DNA of 64,000 bases, taken from contig NC_070559.1 in assembly GCF_026914185.1 (NCBI RefSeq), positions 8,167,501 to 8,231,500 of the forward strand, written 5' to 3'. Below are positions 22,651 to 34,453 of the stretch, piece by piece. Origin of the DNA: Puccinia triticina. Taxonomy: Eukaryota; Basidiomycota; Pucciniomycetes; Pucciniales; Pucciniaceae. Each line of letters opens with the position of its first letter. Within the stretch, counting starts at the first letter, position 1. The notes under the pieces are model-generated. The model was not told the DNA's origin, did not search any database, and was given only the letters and a program-made list of their open reading frames with translations. The translations under genes were made by a program, and so were the position numbers.

Positions 22651-22975
22651 TTGGCTTGAATGATTGAAAACTTTTGGTTTTGAGCTCCAAAAAGGGGAAA
22701 GAAGCTCAAGGATCAGGGGAGGGAGAGATTGGAATGCACGTGGCGATTCCGAGTCTCTCAGGTGTTGATGTTATATACCGCACTGCTGGTTCCGCGCATG
22801 ACACCAAACCTTGGTCCTGATCACTTGTGCGCTTCCCCCTACTCTAGGATTTCATGGACAGGGGGGAACTCGCCGGTTCCGGCTCGATCCCCTGCAATCA
22901 AACACCAAAAGCTCCTCCACCACACATGGAGCTCATTGCCCACCCGGCACTAAAAATCTTGGGCGCCTCTGCCAC

Positions 22976-23245
22976 TACAAAAAGTGTGTCCGCCACTATG
23001 AAAAGTGTGTCCGCCACTTTTAAAAGTGCGTCTGCCACTGTGAAAAGTGAGTCCGCCACTATCAAAAGTGTGTCCGGCACTCTGAATAGTGAGTCCGCCA
23101 CTATCAAAAGTGCGTCTGTCACTATGAAAAGTGCGTCCGCCACTATGAAGAGTGCGTCCAACACTATCAAAAGTGCGTCCGGCACTATCAAAAGTGCGTC
23201 CGGCACTCTGAATAGTGAGTCTGCCACTATCAAAAGTGCTTCCGC
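22976..23245. repeat. 21-bp satellite, left part
   Basis: About 13 tandem units of 21 bp with consensus CCGCCACTATSAAAAGTGYGT. Each unit is a partial palindrome (CACT...AGTG). As 21 = 7 codons, both strands stay open and the plus strand encodes the heptad SATMKSA. No start context or homology supports a gene. Confidence 0.8.
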
Positions 23246-24398
23246 TGTAAGACTCAAAAGTGATAATGAAACCCTTTTGCTGAATTTTGAAGGGTATGAT
23301 GGAGTTGCAAGCTCTGCCCTTCTGTTATCAGTCAACAAGACCCACCAAGCTCAGCTTGGCAAGTTTTATTAAGTGATAGTTCTGGTCTGTTCCAGATGAA
23401 ATCTGTTTGACTGGCAATGTGTAAGTCTTTAATTATTTCTTATAAGGGTTGAATTCCTTTATTATAAGGGTTTTTATAAGGGTTTTTAGGATTTGAGTGT
23501 GGATGAGTGTTGGGTGACTTGTGAGTTCTGGGTGAGGAACTGGGGAGCAGACCACTGGGGGTGGAGAGAGCTCCTTTTATAGACAAAAGTGGAGCCCCGA
23601 AGGGGCTTGTGGGTTAGGGTTTCAGCTAATCTAGACAACAGGGTGAGGGATTTTAGCTGGTGGGAGTAGATACAAATGATGTCATAACCCCTCAGGGGCG
23701 CATGAATGGTGTCAGAATATACAACAGAATATTCTAAACATGCCAGGGGTGCATACGTGATGTCAGAATATATACAAAAGAACATTCTAACGCATGCATG
23801 AGGTGACAGTAGACTGCATGAGCTGTCATACAGGGGTAATTAGTGTATACACAAAGTCTGAGGCTGCAGAAACAGTGGAGGACTTCCCGTCAATCTGGAA
23901 AGTCAGATCTGAGCCGCCAGATATCAAATTTCGCAGGGAGATCTGGGTCCCCGAAGATCCCCGAAGTGATCCAGAGTTCCAGATTCCAGATTTCCCTGTG
24001 AAATCTGAAATTCCAGATCTGTTCAAAAGTGACAGGAAGTCCTCCAGTGTAAATGATGTCATACTATGTATATAAAGAGTGTATTTAGTTAATATGTAAT
24101 GAGTGTAGCCTGACAGGGAGATGTATTTTTGTATCCTGTGATGTGTATATGGGTACTACTGTGAAACTTGGGTTGAGGCAGGTGACAGCTGGGTTACTGG
24201 GGCTGGCCGTGTGATAGGTGTCCATGAGGTGTAACTTCCACACTAGAGGGGGTCCAGGGGTGCTTCCAGTGGTGACTAGGGGTGAGATTGGCCGTAGGAT
24301 CCATTTCTGGGGTCCATTTGATGGTATCTTGAGGCCTAGTATGAGTAATTATGTGGCATAGAAAAACTTTTTATTTTTCCACTTTTCCGTCTACCACA
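23246..24398 (-). mobile_element. Solo-LTR-like element, flanked by CCGC
   Basis: Runs from TGTAAGACTC to GTCTACCACA (TG...CA), 1153 bp. It is flanked by CCGC at 23242-23245 and 24399-24402, and it splits the 21-bp satellite. The ends match those of 36404-42394 in inverse orientation. In its sense (minus) direction it has T/A-rich promoter-like sequence but no coding frame. A small plus frame at 23794-24075 is not supported. Confidence 0.7.
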
Positions 24399-24492
24399 CC
24401 GCCACTATGAAAAGTGCGGCCAGCACTATCAAAAGTGCGCCTGGCACTCTGAATAGTGCATCCGCCACTCTGAATAGTGCGTCCGCCATTGT
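24399..24492. repeat. 21-bp satellite, right part
   Basis: Continuation of the array at 22976-23245 after the solo-LTR-like insertion: four to five units CCGCCACTMTGAAWAGTGCG, decaying after 24492. Confidence 0.75.
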
Positions 24493-25205
24493 GAGATATG
24501 CCTCTGGCAATATTATAATGGTCTTTGGCACCATGATATTTTTGGCGGATGACTCCCTCAAGCCGCATGGCCTGAGCACTTTGAGAAATTTACATGAAAT
24601 TCTTCTTTTTAAACAAAAACAACTGCCTTTCATGAAGTTCTGAGGAGAACGACTTGCAACCTTGCTTCTCAGGCATTTTTTCATATTTTTTGGGGGTGGT
24701 TTGGCTTGAAATAAACAGTTGCTTGTGATTGCTAGTCAGCCATGTCCCAGCATTTTGCCTGGTAGAGATTGACAGCTGGCAAACTGTTTGGATCATTGGT
24801 TCACGCACCCTCTCATGGTTCAGTGACTCATGGGGCCATCAATAGGTCATTGTTAAAATGATAGTCTCTGGTTTCTGAATTGTTGCTCAGGTGCAAGGTA
24901 TGGATGTACTTGCACTGGCATATCTGCTGGGATATCCAATCCTGAAAAGGTTGGATTGTTTACAAGGGTATTTTCTTTACAGGATGATTCTTGTGAGGGG
25001 ATGGAGCTATTCAGAGTTTTCAAGTGGTGTGAAGTATGCGCGAAGCCTTGCGCTTCTACTGGTGCCAAGGACCAGATGTTTATCCAAGAGCTTGTGCAGA
25101 ATATATGGGGATGAGATCATCTCCCAGCCATTTGGCTGGTAGCTCTCCCCCTTGTAAGGGTCTCCCTTTGGGCCCCCGAGCGTAGGCTTGAGGGAGGGAC
25201 TTGCG
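24493..25205. other. Intergenic
   Basis: No supported gene or clear repeat between the satellite and the Harbinger element. Confidence 0.4.
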
Positions 25206-25399
25206 TAAGAGCATCCACCCTCGTTGCAGTAACTCTTTAGGTAGCCAGCGAGTCTGGCGAGGCTCGGTTGCTTACCTAAACGCAAAACTCACCCTTGCCA
25301 CTCGGTATTGGCTTGATAGCCAACACAAATTTACATACCGAGCCCGCCACCACCCTTGTGCCATCCGGTCCTGTCGGTAACATAGCACCTTCCTCAAGA

Positions 25400-26738
25400 A
25401 TGGATCCCGACCAACGCCTTTTTCATTACATGTGGGACATAGAAGAAGAAGAAAGCATTCGACGCCTCCTAGCACTCCAAGAATCTCAATCCGTCCCCAG
25501 AAATCTCAGCCCCAAACCAAGAGAGATCGTCCTCCGTGATCGAATCGCAGGCAATGACCGATTGATGGCGGACTACTTTGTGGAGAACCCTGTTTGGAAC
25601 AACCAAACCTTTGAGCAACGATTCCACATGAGTCACCGTTTGTTTGATTGTTTATGTGGTGATCTCCAGCAGCATGATCGATTCTGGGTTCGCAAAGCGG
25701 TGAGTACTTTTTATATCACCTCTGTTTGCAAAACTGAGGCTGAACTGAATTTCTTATTGGATCAACAACTCACAGGACTGCTGTGGCCAGATAGGCCTAT
25801 CAACTCATCAGAAGATGACTGCAGCTCTCCAACAACTCGCTTACGGAACAAGTGCTGATATTCTGGACGAATATGTGCGAATTGGGGAAACCACAGCCCT
25901 CCAAACACTCAAGTACTTCATCAAAAACATTATTGAGCTCTATGCAACAGAATATCTGCGACCTCCTAACCGTGACGAGTTGAAGGTTATCCTGAGTGAG
26001 AACGAAGCCCGGGGCTTTCCTGGCTGTATCGGAAGTATTGATGGCATGCATTGGGCATGGAAGAACTGCCCCTCGGGCTTTGCTGGCCAGTACACCGGAA
26101 AGGAGAAGAAACCCACGATGGTCTTGGAAGCTGTTGCGAGCCAAAATCTGCGAATATGGCACACTTTCTTTGGGACACCGGGTGCACTTAATAACATCAA
26201 CATCCTTCATTGGAGTCATCTATTTGATGGTTTGCTTGCCAGAGCCTCAGACACAATCAACTACACGATAAACGGCCATGATTAACACCACGGCTACTAT
26301 CTCTGCGACTCAATCTACCCGCCCTGGTCCACGCTAGTCTCCTCAATCAAGCACCTGCAGGATGGTGCTTCCAGGCACTTCGCCAAACTGCAGGAATCCG
26401 CCCAAAAAGACATCGAGCGAACGTTTGGGGTCCTTCAGGCCCGTTGGCATGTTCTAACTGGGGGTTGTCGGTTATGGCAGAAGCATAATGTCATGGAGAT
26501 GATGCTTTGCTGCATCATTCTTCACAACATGATTTTTGAGGAACGATCGCCGCTGGACCCCTTCCTTGACAAAACGGACACCAAAATCATCGAAAATCAT
26601 CAAGATCCCGCCTTAACTCATACCTGGGCCAACTATCTACAGAACAACCACGATCTACACAACCCGGAAACCCATGCACAGTTGCGCGAAGACCTGAAAG
26701 CCTACAATTGGTTGCTCCGTGGCGACAAGAGGGACTAA
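25400..26738 (+). pseudogene. PIF/Harbinger DDE transposase, decayed
   Basis: Exons 25400-25699 and 25791-26738 join in phase (415 codons). Family blocks: FHMSHRLFDCLCGDLQQHD, then IGLSTHQKMTAALQQLAYG, DILDEYVRIGETTALQTLKYF, RGFPGCIGSIDGMHWAW (first catalytic Asp), WHTFFGTPGALNNINIL, DIERTFGVLQARW (catalytic Glu) and IILHNMIFEE. Two defects are visible. An in-frame TAA at 26283-26285 interrupts the frame just before HHGYYLCDSIYP, which continues in the same frame. In the second catalytic block the usual Asp of the family is Asn (GALNNINIL). Either would inactivate the enzyme, so this copy is probably not autonomous. The start at 25400 (MDPDQRLFHYM) is the first good methionine after the 5' leader; upstream in-frame sequence is open but less protein-like. 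Confidence 0.85.
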
Positions 26739-26925
26739 GTAGCTCTCTCTTTCATTTATTCACAGTTCTCTCTCTCTCAATTTTTTTCATTATTTCTTGT
26801 TTGATTTATATAGTATGTATTGTACCATGTACCACATGAAAGCAATACAACCAAGATAAATCACAAGAGATAGATTGAGGGATCGATCAATCGATTGATC
26901 AAGTGGAGAAGATACAAGAAAGGAA

Positions 26926-27905
26926 TCAGGCCCGGGATCGCCATTTGCTCTTGATTTCTTGCTTCATGATCATGAGGACCTCTTTGGTATCTTCATTGTT
27001 GATATCCTTGGATTCACGGAGCAACTTGTAGTCGTTCATCTGTGTTTTGCTCCGACGAAACTCCTTTTCAATTGTCACTTTCTCTTTTTCCAAAACCAGC
27101 TTTTCTTCTTCTATTTTAAGCTTTTCCCTCTCAATATCGTTCTTAGCAATCAGTATCTCATTCCCCTTTTGAAAGGCTCCGAGGTGTTCTTGAGCGATCT
27201 CGGTGAGCTCGTTTGCTTGCGCAATGGCCTCGTCGTGTTTGTAACCTTTGATACGTCGTCGTTTAGCGGCCTTACCACCAATAGGCCGGTCAATCGAGGT
27301 GGCTGAACGGGCACTTGGGGTAATCCCGGTGGAAGGAGATAAATCTGGCTCGATCGGGTCCGGCAAAGCGTTTGGGAGTGGCGTGCTTGGCTGATCTGGT
27401 CGTTGGTCCGATCACCATTTCGGAGCAAATCGGAGTTTCTGCCAGGCCGAGAGGCAATTGAAGGCCACATTCTTGTTCTGAGCTTGATAATTCTTCATTG
27501 TCTCTTGCAACCAATCGTCAGGGCTCGACCCACTCGGAGGATTGCGCTCAATAGCATTGTAGATCACCAAGAATTTCAGGGTCGCTGTATTCATCACACC
27601 CCATCTGGCAGGATGGAATCAGTAATTATGTAGATCATGGGCAGAATAGGAAATGAAATGCTTACCGAGTTTTTATTTGAGCATGATCCCAAAAGTGTAC
27701 CTTGGAATGGGTGTTGAAGTCACTCTCAATCTTGCAAAAAAAGGCCTCACCCGACTGATTGTTGGCAAACTCGGGTTGTTCGCTGACGTTGATCCAAGAG
27801 ATGGCGAGCTGCTCTTCCTCACGAGGGAGCCAGTTTGGTCCTCTCTTTTTCTTGGGTGCCGGATCAGTAGTGCTTCTATCTGGGGGGGGGGGGGGAGTCG
27901 GCCAT
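26926..27905 (-). pseudogene. Harbinger accessory protein (SANT/NAM-associated type), decayed
   Basis: The DNA-binding partner of the transposase. Exon A is about 27905-27666 and exon B 27604-26926. Exon A encodes KKKRGPNWLPREEEQLAISW, a SANT/Myb-like start, and FNTHSKVHFWDHAQIKTR. Exon B continues WGVMNTATLKFLVIYNAIE and FNCLSAWQKLRFAPKW, then an in-frame TGA (27412-27414), then a basic patch (AAKRRRIKGYKHDEAI) and a long charged coiled-coil-like tail (KLKIEEEKLVLEKEKVTIEKE) ending at 26926. A run of 14 C just after the putative ATG at 27905 is one base off the frame that follows, so either the start differs or the homopolymer slipped. Context inside the Harbinger TIRs supports the call. Confidence 0.75.
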
Positions 27906-28119
27906 GGCGTGTTTGTAGGACTTGAGGATTTGAGCGAGTGTGGTTGGCAGGCTTGTTAAAGCCGTCTTACGGAGGCTCTTTAGTGGTGGGTAAATCCCGC
28001 AAGGCTTAGAGATTTGACTAAAGATTCATTTGTTAAAGAGCCCTAAAGAGGGCTCGGGGGTGGAAATTGGGCTACGTACTCTGTAAATCTGCCTTACCGA
28101 GCGGGTTTACAGAGACGAG

Positions 28120-28984
28120 TAGGGTTCCGATCCGGTGCCCCGGGTCCGGGTACCGCCTTCCCAAGATCCGTACCCGGTGTATCCGGCTCCGACGCCGGGT
28201 ACCCGCCGGGTATGGCCAAAAATTGAGCTACTAAAGGCTCTGATGGGTGATGGTGAATCTGTGCTTTCTGATCACCGCCACCACCGGGAAATGGTCCCTA
28301 AACGCGCTGCAGAAGACCCCGAACCAATTGTCATCAATTCAGACTCCAAAAACAAACGGTCGACGCGTGAGGATGGTGCTGAAACCACAATTCTATAGCA
28401 TATTCTTGCTGGCCGTGATGTCGAGTGATTCGGGGAAACCTCAGCTGGTGGTCAACGACCCCTGGTAAGAGCATCCATCTCACTCAACTGACAGTCGCTG
28501 TGCTGAGGAGAATACCCAGGCTAGAGCCATTCGCTCAGACTATTGAGGCTCGGTAAGTGACTCGTCTTGACTGTCCCTCCTTCCCCTAGTACTACTGACT
28601 ACCACTGCTGTATATGAATCAGCATTCTAAAGTTTAAAGATGGCAGACAAAAATTGACAAGACCAAAGGCGGATTAGATCCATTCTCCAAAGGGTACGAG
28701 AAATTCGGATTGATTGCCCAAGCAGACGGATCGATCCTCTACCTTGAATGGGCTGCAGGCGCTCAAAACGCCAGCCTGATCGGCGACTTCAATAGTTTTA
28801 GCCTTCAGGCAGGGAAAAGCTATTTTGAACAGAGGATTCAATAAATGAAATGCCTGTCCTCTGCTCCTCTGCTTTACAGATACCCGACCGGATACCCGGT
28901 ATCTTGGGAGCCATCCCGTGACCCGACTCGACCCGGTATCCGGTCGGGTAGCACCGGATCTTTGGGGTCCGGATCGGAACCCTA
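28120..28984. mobile_element. hAT-like element carrying a host gene fragment
   Basis: Terminal inverted repeats TAGGGTTCCGATCCGG (28120) and CCGGATCGGAACCCTA (ends 28984), flanked by the 8-bp duplication GAGACGAG at 28112-28119 and 28985-28992. Subterminal regions are rich in GGGTACC and CCGGGTA words. No transposase. The interior contains exons of a glycogen-branching-enzyme gene, so this is a Pack-type, gene-capturing non-autonomous element 865 bp long. Confidence 0.85.
28418..28812 (+). pseudogene. Captured 5' part of 1,4-alpha-glucan branching enzyme gene
   Basis: Three exon-like pieces with introns retained. ATG at 28418 starts MSSDSGKPQLVVNDP. After a GTAAGA intron comes WLEPFAQTIEAR (about 28522-28554). 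After a second intron come KFK, then KIDKTKGGLDPFSKGYEKFG and DGSILYLEWAAGAQNASL with IGDFN. This is the N-terminal region of the branching enzyme (GlgB/GBE1 family). A one-base loss in the third exon, near the tryptophan of the WQTKID block (about 28640), breaks the frame. Sequence leaves the gene at about 28812, long before the catalytic domain. It cannot encode an enzyme; it could at most give a regulatory or small-RNA transcript. Introns are present, so capture was at DNA level. Confidence 0.85.
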
Positions 28985-29203
28985 GAGACGAGGGTGGATG
29001 CTCTAAGTTCGGGGCGGGTCAATTGGTTTTGGCTTGACATCGGCCTGGTTGAGTTCCTCAGCTGCGCCGCAGTCGAACCACATCACAATACAGTCGAAAC
29101 CTCAACTCCGGGTAGTTGGTTCCTGCGAAAATATGTCAAGACAAAACAAAACCAACAAGAACACCAGCATTCACACCATCCAAACCCAGAACTAGTGGAC
29201 GAG

Positions 29204-32200
29204 ATGGATGATGCCCTAGTTGCGTATCACTTGCCAACCTCTGGATTCAACTTCTCTCAGCAGGTAAGCTGCTCCGGGCTTACTGTCCATCTGCTGTCCC
29301 TTGACTCGTCATTACTCATGCAAACTCCGTCGTCTGCAAACGTTTCTAGGTCTCGTCCTTGACTCAAACAATCAGCTTATCCCACAAGAAATTCCAAGAC
29401 TTCGAAACTTTCTTCCCGCTTCTCAAAGAACATTTACTCGGAATCCCATCTAGTGAGCTTGTCCCGTTAGAAACATCACGAAAGTCGTTGCAAAAGTGTG
29501 GCGTTCGCATTCCACTGAGTGATCCGATCGATCCTGTACAATGGAAGGTCGTCTTCATCCCTCCTAAGGAGGTCGAGATTGTCGGAAGTTGGTCATTGAA
29601 AAATGGAGTAACTCCTTCCAGAAAGCATCCACATGCCATAATCGATCTGCTTGTCCAAATTCCTCTGGTTAGTGACATTTTTTTCTCAAAAAGATACGCT
29701 GTGACCAAGACTTCGCGGCTGATGTTGTTTATTTTCGAATCATTTGAATATCTAGGGTGTCTTACAAGAAAAGGATTACCAGTCGAATCGATATTTCCAC
29801 AAACGCGCCCACTACTTAGCCAATATCTCCAAATCGCTGTTAAAGTCTCCATTTTCCGAAAATTACGAGTTCAGCTACTCTTTCCTGGAAGGCGATTCCT
29901 TCAAACCGATCCTCAATATCCGGCCCCCGAAAGATTCAAAATCGGCATCTAATTGGACTGCCCGCCTGATACTCTCTTACCCTCAATCAGTCTTTCCTCT
30001 CGCGAAACTCGCACCTTCCAAGGACAACCTCAAGTCGACCTTAAATGCGTCTCCAGACTACAACCAGTCTATCCTAATGGACTCGAGTGAACTCAACCTG
30101 AAACACCACACATTTTTCACCCAGCTGTCTGTAAAATCACCGGCCTTCAATCAGACGTGCCAGCTCGTGAAAGCCTGGGCCCAACGTAAAGTGTTCTATA
30201 AGCAGGCCAAATCAACCCAAGTCGATCACTGCTTGCTCGGCTTTTCTCGGTTTGGCTGGTTTGTCAACTTCCTCGTGGCCCATGTCCTCATTGGAAATCG
30301 TGAAGGGGGGCAGAAGGCCAACATTGGCGGGACAATCTTACAAACTGATCCAGCTGCGCTCTGGAAACATGTAATTGATTGGCTATGTAGGTATTCCCCC
30401 TTTCAGCCTTTTCCACTTACTTTGCTGGTTGTTTTTTGCCGATGCCTGATCCTGTGAACATTGTTTCCTTCTTCCCACTCACTTCTAGCCAAATGGAACC
30501 CTGAATCCATCGTCAGGATGAAAGCAATGGAGGATACTCATCCCGTCCGTCTTTAATTGTCTTCTTCTCGCACGCACGCATGTTTCACCGATAATAACTC
30601 CCTCACCCTGCGTTACAGTTTGCTCAAGAAGAGTTCAATGTGTTTGACTCGGCACTCATCGACCCGAGTGGCATGATCAACCTGACTACGGGGATCCCAT
30701 TAGCCACACTCAAACTAGTATGCATCATGTCACTCTTACAGTTTCTCCGCCTGAGAAGTTTCTTACTAACATTTTATGTCTTGTGACAGCTCTGTGCTGC
30801 TGCACAACGGACTGCATCACTGCTAAAAAGTGACAAAGATGTATTCGGAGCAGTATTTTCTCGGCCCTCATCTTCTTTTGCCTCAAGCTTTGATAATCAT
30901 TTTGTCATTAGAATATCGGACGAGGACATCCAAAGGTTGTGCCATGAAGAGGAACGGAGAACTCTTCATGCCACCCTACAGGTCTTATCGACTAATCTTC
31001 AACTTGCTCTTGGAAAGCGAGTTGTAGGTTTTGCCCTTCTCCGCCAGCTTCCCGAGACATCACTGAAGTTTGAAAAGACTCGCTCGAAAACGACTCGTCT
31101 TACTCCAAATGAATCTACTATCCTGCAGCTGGGACTGGTCTTAGACCCAGCTCACGCTTTCAATTTGGTCACATATGGCCCCTCGCCAGATTCATCCCCA
31201 CTCGAACTCGAGAAATTTTGCAAGTTTTGGGGTGATCGATCTGATTTACGACGTTTCCAAGATGGTTCGATCAAACAATGTGTCAACTGGGAAGTTCGGA
31301 ATCCGCTTGAACGTATGCAAATTATCAAACAGATCATACGCTGGGTCCTGATCGAAAAGCTCAAATTCAAAGACGATCGACGTGTCGTTTGGGACCTCAT
31401 CGGCGACTTTGACGATTTCATTCAGGAAAATCCCACTCAGCTGTCGAAGATTTACGAAAAAGATCCCAAGGAGCTCGGCTTTACCCATGTGATGAAGATT
31501 TTCAATGAATTTACCAAAGAACTAAAGACTCTGAAGGAGAACGGCTTGATACCTCTCTCGATCACCTCCGTGCAGCCTGATTCCGAGTATCTCCGCTATT
31601 CTTCGGTATTTGTTCCTGGCCCTCGTCGTCTAAAACACTATGCCAATCAACCTTTAACCACGAAGTATCTACCAAGCCTTCTATGTCAATTGAAATTCGA
31701 AAGCTCGGGGAAGTGGCCAGAGAGCTTAGAAGCCATCCAAAAAATCAAAGCGGCACTGCTTGTCAAGATCGCTGAAGGGCTAGTCCAATCAGAGAAAGTT
31801 GTCGAGTGCACGATGGTGTTTGATCACAAGGTGCTTCCCATCTGCCAGAACGTCACGTTGGATGTTCTTCATTCCTCAGGCCATGCTTTCAAGTTGATGG
31901 TCTGTTACGAGCGGGAAGAAATGTTACTGGAAGAAGCTCTGGCTATCGACAGTAACGATCCTAGAGAGGCCCCAGAATGTAAAACTTCTTGGATAGTCGA
32001 AGCACTTGCATACTATCGTAAGACATTTGTCTACTCGAGGAAGCATCACGATGCCATCGCTGCCCTTCAGACAAGATTCCCTTCGTTTACGTATACTGTG
32101 AGACTGATCAAGCGATGGTTCAGTACCCATATGTTACTTTCCACACACATATCGGTCGAGCTAGTCGAATTGCTAACTTCCGTGGTGTACTTACTTCCAG

Positions 32201-33215
32201 AGGACGCGCTTCCCCCAACAACAGGATCTTCAGGATTCATACGCTTTCTGAGATTTCTGAAATGTTGGGACTGGAAAAAGCAACCTTTAATGATCCCGCT
32301 TCAATCATCAATCGGGTTGCCTACCAACGGTCTCACTCACTTTCCCGTTGAATCCGTGAAAGCGGCCCAACAGAGCTTCCAGGCAACTCGCAAGAAGGAT
32401 CCTGGATTCCATCGATATACTTACTTTGTTGCGACTGAAGACGACCTGGAAGGTTCGAGATGGCTGCTAAGCCCACGTGGCGATCCAGAGGCGAGCAGGA
32501 CAGCGGTCAGCATCCTACGTCCTACCCGATTGATCTCAGATCGGCTCCAGGCGCTTGCCAGTGCCTCTTTGGAGGTCCTTGAGCCGAGCATAGAACTTGG
32601 CTCCGTCAGCTTTCAGCCCAAAACAATCTTCAAAAGTCCGCTTACGCACTTCGACTTTCATCTCCTTCTTGACCTTTCTTGCTCGACTCGTCTCCATCAA
32701 TCCGTCGATCGAGTCTGTCCGGACTCCGTTTCTTCGGCATCTGCGCTTGAGACCCGACCCCAAATCGATGACGACCCTGTTCTCGAATTCTTTGAAGCAT
32801 TGCAGGTCTGTCTTCTTCCCCTCCCTATCCCTTTTTTTCTCAAGTTAAGGGGAGCCTGCTTGTATTTTCACAGCATACCTATCGAGATTCGATCGAGTTC
32901 TTCTATGATCAATTCGGGGGGCCACTCATTGGTGGTGTGGTTGACCAGCGAATTCTCGCCGGAGGATCTAAAAGTTCCAAACGTCGGCAATCCGGAGATC
33001 TCGCCAAGCCGCTCGATGAAGCATCCGTTTCTGTTCATCCGACCAACACCACCGCTAATCCTAGCAAGATGTCTGCCGGTGGTGGTGGTGGTGCTAATGC
33101 TGATGGCCGCAGACGTAAAGCGGCGTTTGATCTCGATGCTTGTCTCGCGGAAATCTGCGACGGTATCGGTCAAGGCTTGGTCGCTAAAGTTCTGAAGAAA
33201 GGCGTCGATTATTAG
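29204..33215 (+). CDS. UTP22: UTP22/NRAP U3 snoRNP (SSU processome) protein
   Basis: A nucleolar protein of the small-subunit processome needed for 18S rRNA maturation; it partners Rrp7 in the UTP-C/CURI complexes. Exons: 29204-29263, 29350-29667, 29756-30386, 30489-30544, 30619-30717, 30790-32805 and 32874-33215, in phase throughout, 1173 residues, normal for the family. Diagnostic stretches: VLQEKDYQSNRYFHKRAHYLA, LLGFSRFGWFVNFLVAHVL, GDRSDLRRFQDGSIKQCVNWE, FTYTVRLIKRWFSTHMLL, GFIRFLRFLKCWDWKKQPL, and the late block YRDSIEFFYDQFGGPLIGGV after the last intron. The C-terminus is Lys/Arg-rich, then GLVAKVLKKGVDY. ATG 29204 (MDDALVAYHLP) is the first in-frame Met downstream of the Harbinger element; an in-frame Met at 28994 lies inside the transposon TIR and was not used. 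An upstream first exon cannot be excluded. Confidence 0.93.
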
Positions 33216-34453
33216 ACCTCCTGTTCATCTCTCACCTTAGCCCCCTTTTCTTTTGTGTACACGGATGCCATCGAGAGGCCATTTCCATTTTTCAAAATCC
33301 TTGTTTATGCTGCATCCATACAAACCTGTTTTCTGCACTGTCCTACTAAGCAGGTGAATAGAATGAATGGCAACCAAATTTCAGGGAATAAGGAAGACCA
33401 GGAATAAGAAGTATCAAGGGAGAACCTCAACAATCAAAACAAAGTTGGTGCGAGGAGACTTCATCCCACACGCTAATGAGACAACTCCGTAGTGTAAAAG
33501 AACATCACAACTTGCCCCAACAAACAAGCAGTGACAGGTTTCCGTTGATTTTCAACACGCAAGTTAGTTGCTATCCATATTAAAAGATCATTCATTGCAG
33601 GTTCTTTTCGTCTTGTCTGAGGGTTGATTATTTGTGCATTTGGAATACGTTCTTCAAGTTTCTTGACTTCCCTTCACCAACTTTGAATTTCTATATCCAG
33701 ATTGATCAAGAAATCTCACTCTTGGGGCAGGCAGAACCATCTAAAACAATTTATCACTGGTCCCGTCTCATGCATAGTACTGGTGGCCCTGAAGTGTCCT
33801 GTCGGTCAGTAATGTTGATAATCTGTTTTGAAAAAAGGAAATCACTCCGCGAAAGAGGCCAACACGCTACTACCAGCCAAATCCATATCAATCTGGTGGG
33901 AAACATGTATGCGTTCAGAACACTTAAATGTGCTTTCTGATCATGCACTTTCTACACCTCTCTTCTGACGCAGCTTAACCAGTCCAGCCGAGTGAGAATA
34001 CCCAATGCTGGCTGTGTTTGGAGCTCGATCACGATCAAAACTTCCAACCAACGATATAATTGTATGTATCTAAGCATTCTTCAAATACAACAGATACAAA
34101 TTTCGGGGTCTCATGCGGGGACTATTATCGTGTTAGTTGTCATACTTCTGGCTGATAAAATAGTCGTGAGGCAGATTGGAGGTGAGGGACATTGGAGTTT
34201 GGCAGAAACCGGCAAAGGGGGGGGGGGGGGGGGACGATCTGAGCGGCGGGGGAGGACAAGACAAGACGGAAGGGTACGTGGACTGCTTGAGGCATTGGGA
34301 GCTTCCTTAAGTGAGATCGGGGGAGCCTGAGAACCGCAAAGCTAGAAAAATGCGCAACGCGGAGCTGTTAGTTCAACACCTTTGATTCTACTACGAATGT
34401 CAAGCTTACAGTAATTGTACCGTCAAATGAGTTGACGCCTTAACTGAGTCTCT
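33216..34453. other. Intergenic
   Basis: No supported gene. An 18-nt G run lies at about 34217-34234. Confidence 0.4.

Larger units (their letters stand above)
25209..29003. mobile_element. PIF/Harbinger DNA transposon with nested insertion
   Basis: The ends are inverted: GAGCATCCACCCTCGT at 25209 and ACGAGGGTGGATGCTC ending at 29003. They are flanked by TAA at 25206-25208 and 29004-29006, the TWA target duplication typical of this superfamily. It carries a DDE transposase (plus) and a SANT/NAM-like accessory gene (minus), convergently arranged as in other Harbingers. A second element (28120-28984) is inserted near the right end; without it the transposon would be about 2.9 kb. Confidence 0.9.

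Noticed and set aside
22854..23372. Open frame encoding heptad repeats as a coiled-coil gene
   Set aside because: It is an effect of the 21-bp satellite: the opposite strand is equally open, there is no start context, and a solo-LTR-like element splits the array.
28994..29203. UTP22 start at the methionine at 28994
   Set aside because: This ATG lies inside the Harbinger terminal repeat, and the residues up to 29203 do not resemble the family.
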